8,772 nucleotides of DNA from positions 2,987 through 11,758 of the forward strand of contig CAJTVO010000105.1 in the NCBI GenBank assembly GCA_910579485.1. The letters are read 5' to 3'. The notes under the pieces are model-generated. The model saw nothing but the letters and a program-made list of their open reading frames with translations. It had not been told where the DNA came from and made no database searches. Position numbers and translations under genes: made by a program. The DNA is from an uncultured Oscillospiraceae bacterium (GTDB taxonomy: Bacteria; Bacillota; Clostridia; Oscillospirales; Oscillospiraceae). This document shows, piece after piece, positions 6,486 through 8,772 of the stretch (the first letter of the stretch is position 1; the number at the start of each line of letters is the position of its first letter).

Positions 6486-6806
6486 TTACTTCCCGGCGAT
6501 CTTCCTGTAGTTGACATACAGGGCGTTGCCGGGGGTCTTGACTTTCAGCCGGGCCTCGGGCAGGTAGTCCCCGGTGACGATCAGCGTCTTCACCAGGGGC
6601 TGCGCCTCGATGGCCTTCCGGGCCTCTTCCAGGGCGTGGGCCCTGTCGCCGCGGTAAATGGTCCCGCTGCGGATGAGGCCCCGCAGGGTCGGCCCGATGT
6701 ACATATAGAAGCCGGAGGGCGGTCCTCCGGCTTTTTCGCGGCTGGTCTGGGGCGGGGCGGCTGTCTCAGCGGCTGCCGTCTCCGGACCGGGGGTATTCTT
6801 TGCCAT
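6486..6806 (-). CDS. Small phage protein upstream of the sheath gene, function unknown
   Basis: A 106-residue protein. An Ala/Pro/Thr-rich, probably disordered N-terminus (residues 1-30) is followed by a compact domain beginning GFYMYIGPTLRGLIRSGTIY, then an amphipathic helix (ALEEARKAIEAQ) and a short beta-rich end (VKTLIVTGDYLPEARLKVK). It is not one of the well-known tail families I can name. Its place between the tail terminator and sheath suggests a structural or assembly role in the tail. It overlaps the preceding gene by 41 bases, a longer overlap than its neighbours show, and has GAGGTG four bases before the ATG. The sheath ATG follows its stop after 15 bases. The reading frame is credible because the sheath ribosome binding site follows directly and the other frames lack sensible starts. 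Confidence 0.8.
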   Translation of the reverse strand: MAKNTPGPETAAAETAAPPQTSREKAGGPPSGFYMYIGPTLRGLIRSGTIYRGDRAHALEEARKAIEAQPLVKTLIVTGDYLPEARLKVKTPGNALYVNYRKIAGK

Positions 6807-7302
6807 AAGGCACCTCTCTTTCGATCGTGTGGGGGAGCTTCCAGACGGAGATCATCTCCCCCAGATAATACGGGTGGGTGGGGCGGCCAGCGGTGTCATA
6901 GACCAGGGTGTCCAGGCCGGCCTCCAGGTCCAGCTTGAACTGCCTGCCGATCACCACCTTCCTCAGCAGGGCGATCCGCAGCCGTTCCATCAGGTTCAGG
7001 AGCATCATGCCGCCCTCCTCCTCGTCCCCGCAGTAGACGCAGAAGGCCGTGCGCACCACTGCGGAGGACCGGGGCCGGGGCTCTCCCTGCGGCTGTACGT
7101 CTTTGCTGGTGACCAGTTGGTGGAGGATGCAGGGAGCTTTGCGCTTGACGCTGTCGAACTCCGGCAGGTGGCCCGCGTAGACCGCTGCAGCCCGGGGCTC
7201 GGGCTCCTCCACCTCCTCGGACGGTTTTACCGGCAATATGAGCTCGCGGACGGACTCCTCGGTAAAGGCTTTCAAATGCTCCAGCAGAAACACTCTCGTC
7301 AT
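6766..7302 (-). CDS. Probable tail terminator / tail completion protein (XkdJ-position)
   Basis: A 178-residue protein starting MTRVFLLEHLKAFTEESVRE. An acidic Pro/Glu-rich segment (residues about 27-36) is followed by a mixed alpha/beta core. That core includes the helix GGMMLLNLMERLRIALLRKV and a C-terminal segment GRPTHPYYLGEMISVWKLPH. In PBSX-like phages the gene between the gp10/minor tail Z-like gene and the sheath encodes the tail terminator, which caps the tube and joins tail to head. The size and fold pattern fit, but no decisive motif is visible, so the function is inferred from position. The ATG lies four bases after the preceding stop, with GAGGTAAGG in front of it. The 3' end overlaps the next gene by 41 bases. 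Confidence 0.75.
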   Translation of the reverse strand: MTRVFLLEHLKAFTEESVRELILPVKPSEEVEEPEPRAAAVYAGHLPEFDSVKRKAPCILHQLVTSKDVQPQGEPRPRSSAVVRTAFCVYCGDEEEGGMMLLNLMERLRIALLRKVVIGRQFKLDLEAGLDTLVYDTAGRPTHPYYLGEMISVWKLPHTIEREVPYGKEYPRSGDGSR

Positions 7303-7306
7303 AGCC

Positions 7307-8062
7307 TTACCTCACGCTGATATACCCGTTCAGCAAGGCGTATACGTACTGATCCAGGTTTTTCTCGAAGGACTCCATCGCCTCGCCCGTCAGCCGCTCC
7401 GCCACCTCCTGATTTCCCAGCATCTGCGGGACGGAGGGGCCGTATAGCTCCTCGATCTCGTCCAGGTCATTGCCCGTCATGCCGCCGGTACGCTCAAAAA
7501 TTCCAATATGCCCGTTTGCCATTTTTGCCACAAATGCATTTTGAAACTGCTTCGGGGATGTGCTTTTGAGAACGTGTCCGTAGGCCGCTGCGCCGGGATG
7601 CACCATCCGCCATTTTCCCTCCCCATCGGCGTCAGTGCCCAGCATGACCGGCACCAAGCGGCTGGTGTCATAGGTGGGCTGAGCCGGGCGGGCCCCGTCA
7701 AAGCGGTAGAGGGGGATGCGGTTCCCTGCAAAATGGACATATGCCTGCACACCGTTCTGATAGGTGTAGGCCACTGTCACGCTTTCCTCCGCCCGGATAT
7801 TGGCGGCGGAGATGGCGTACCGCTCCCGGACAGCCTTCTTGCTGACGGACTGCATGTGGGCCGTTGCCCTCCTGATGGCGCCGCTAAGCGCCCGCTCGAT
7901 GCCGTTGGGGATGCCCTCCAGGAGACGTTCGGCCTGCTCCAGGGCCTCCTGACCAGCGGCGGTGACATGGACGCCGAAGTGATCGCTCTCCGGCCCCTTG
8001 AACTGATTGCCTTGGATGCGTACCCGCGCCTCCCGGCTGATATCATTTTCACCGAAGCTCAT
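7307..8062 (-). CDS. Prophage minor tail protein Z / HK97 gp10-like protein
   Basis: A 251-residue protein. Residues about 58-90 (RALSGAIRRATAHMQSVSKK followed by RYAISAANIR) and the beta-strand segment with GVQAYVHFAGNRIPLYRFD resemble prophage minor tail protein Z (PF06763-like). So does the late segment with ELYGPSVPQMLGNQ followed by a long C-terminal helix. Such proteins act at the head-tail junction or in tail completion, as lambda gpZ does. The start codon overlaps the preceding stop as ATGA, and GGAGGAG lies eight bases before it inside the upstream gene, indicating translational coupling. The order joining protein, gp10/Z-like, terminator, sheath mirrors PBSX xkdH-xkdI-xkdJ-xkdK. Confidence 0.85.
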   Translation of the reverse strand: MSFGENDISREARVRIQGNQFKGPESDHFGVHVTAAGQEALEQAERLLEGIPNGIERALSGAIRRATAHMQSVSKKAVRERYAISAANIRAEESVTVAYTYQNGVQAYVHFAGNRIPLYRFDGARPAQPTYDTSRLVPVMLGTDADGEGKWRMVHPGAAAYGHVLKSTSPKQFQNAFVAKMANGHIGIFERTGGMTGNDLDEIEELYGPSVPQMLGNQEVAERLTGEAMESFEKNLDQYVYALLNGYISVR

Positions 8063-8424
8063 TCGTCCAGCTCCTCCAGTTCCACATGCAGCATCCCCAT
8101 GTTGCAGGCAGACGCCGCAATAAAATATTTTTTGAAGAACTTTCCGCCTTCACGGGTGGCGATCTCTATGGTTTTGCCCTGTTTCGGCAGCTTGCCGCCA
8201 AGGTCCTCCTTTGCGCAGTAGAGCGTAGCAGTCACCAGGTGCAGTCCCTGGACGTGGTCGTCCTTCAGCTGTTCCCGCTCCTTTTCCACAGGGCCCTCCA
8301 GTACGATGGGGATATCCTCATACGTTTCGCCGTCATACCGAACCGTGCGCTCCTCGGCAAACTCGCTGGTGTTCAGAAAGACCTTGTGGATGTCCCGGCG
8401 GACCTGCTCCTTAAACTTGCTCAT
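8059..8424 (-). CDS. Head-tail joining / connector-like protein
   Basis: A 121-residue protein (MSKFKEQVRRDIHKVFLNTS...). A short N-terminal helix precedes a small beta-barrel-like domain, with a strand segment containing GLHLVTATLYCAKEDLGGKL and GKTIEIATREGGKFFKKYFI. This is the usual layout of small phage head-tail joining or stopper proteins, and it occupies the XkdH-like position before the gp10/Z-like gene. Its role in sealing the head-tail interface is inferred from position and size. It overlaps both neighbours by ATGA (start with the upstream stop at 8421-8424, stop with the downstream start at 8059-8062). Its own Shine-Dalgarno is weak, so translation probably depends on termination of the upstream gene. 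Confidence 0.75.
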   Translation of the reverse strand: MSKFKEQVRRDIHKVFLNTSEFAEERTVRYDGETYEDIPIVLEGPVEKEREQLKDDHVQGLHLVTATLYCAKEDLGGKLPKQGKTIEIATREGGKFFKKYFIAASACNMGMLHVELEELDE

Positions 8425-8772
8425 TGCACGATGTCCCCGGCCCCCAGGTCGGGAGGGGCCTCACCGTCTTCCGGCTCACCGGCGGCCACGATCAGAACGG
8501 CCAGGTCGTGCTTGGTCTTCGCCCCGGAGACGTCCAGCCCCATGTCGGCGGCCATCTGCTCCAAGTCGCCCTTCTGCATCCGCTCCAGCTTGGCGACCTC
8601 CGCATCAGTGGAGCCGCCCTCCTTGCCGTCTGCGGCGGGGGTATCTTGAGGCGTTCCCAGCTCCTCCTCGCCGCCAGGGGGCGGTGCAGGGGGCGTGTCG
8701 GGGGCCTTCGTGGGGGTGTCCGCATAGACGGCGACATCCAGGGCCACCAGCCGGGCGGCCTCCTCGTCCGAG
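8421..8772 (-). CDS. Phage protein with C-terminal HeH/LEM- or SAP-like helical domain (partial, N-terminus beyond right edge)
   Basis: The frame is open to the right edge. At least 117 residues are visible, and the edge residues read SDEEAARLVALDVAVYADTP. A GTG at 8747 could serve as a start but has no good ribosome binding site, and the residues before it look like protein, so the true start is probably outside the window. The middle is a Pro/Gly/Glu-rich linker. Near the C-terminus, KLERMQKGDLEQMAADMGLD followed by a lysine-containing turn and a second helix (DLAVLIVAAG) resembles the small helix-extended-helix (HeH/LEM) or Rho-N/SAP-like domains found in short proteins of phage head modules. 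The function is unknown. It is the first visible gene of the coupled head-tail cluster and overlaps the next gene by ATGA. Confidence 0.75.
   Translation of the reverse strand, partial: SDEEAARLVALDVAVYADTPTKAPDTPPAPPPGGEEELGTPQDTPAADGKEGGSTDAEVAKLERMQKGDLEQMAADMGLDVSGAKTKHDLAVLIVAAGEPEDGEAPPDLGAGDIVQ

Noticed and set aside
4449..6938. An 829-codon open frame on the plus strand, starting in the hicB stop codon
   Set aside because: It is antisense to the tube, sheath and pre-sheath genes, which have clear family features and ribosome binding sites. It also runs through the hicAB terminator. The His/Val/Gly/Asp-rich translation is a shadow.
7508..8221. A 237-codon plus-strand open frame
   Set aside because: It is antisense to the minor tail Z-like and joining genes. 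It shows no family resemblance and no good ribosome binding site.

Overview
The window is part of a prophage or temperate phage of the contractile-tail (myovirus, P2/PBSX-like) type, covering the head-tail joining and tail genes. The host is probably a high-GC member of the Clostridia, for example an Oscillospiraceae-type gut bacterium. This host call is an inference from the GC-rich codon use, strong AGGAGG-type ribosome binding sites and the Firmicutes-like style of the tape measure and tail genes. No host gene, integrase or attachment site is visible.

The late operon runs right to left on the minus strand. In transcription order it holds: a partial small protein with a HeH/LEM-like C-terminus (right edge), a head-tail joining-like protein, a minor tail protein Z/gp10-like protein, a probable tail terminator, a small pre-sheath protein of unknown role, the tail sheath, the tail tube, the tail assembly chaperone, and the start (at least 1,053 codons) of the tape measure protein, which runs off the left edge. 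Genes abut or overlap: there are two ATGA overlaps, one 41-base overlap and a GTG start overlapping the frameshifted chaperone end. This points to one translationally coupled transcript.

Two things stand out. First, the tail assembly chaperone carries a textbook -1 slippery heptamer (TTTTTTA, in the correct register) followed by an open -1 frame. The longer product would be 195 residues and end inside the tape measure start. This is the gpE/E' (gpG/GT) arrangement, and the second half is easily missed by ORF callers. Second, a complete HicA-HicB toxin-antitoxin cassette lies between the tube and chaperone genes on the opposite strand. It has its own near-consensus promoter, a 17-base direct repeat in that promoter (a candidate operator), a perfect 10-bp hairpin over the hicA stop codon, and a strong intrinsic terminator whose T-tract overlaps the tube stop codon. 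It looks like a self-contained moron inserted in the late operon. Late transcription must pass through it in antisense to reach the chaperone and tape measure genes, or those genes must have another promoter.

No RNA genes, CRISPR arrays, insertion sequences or origins were seen. Apart from the toxin-antitoxin cassette, the long plus-strand open frames are GC-driven shadows of the minus-strand genes.
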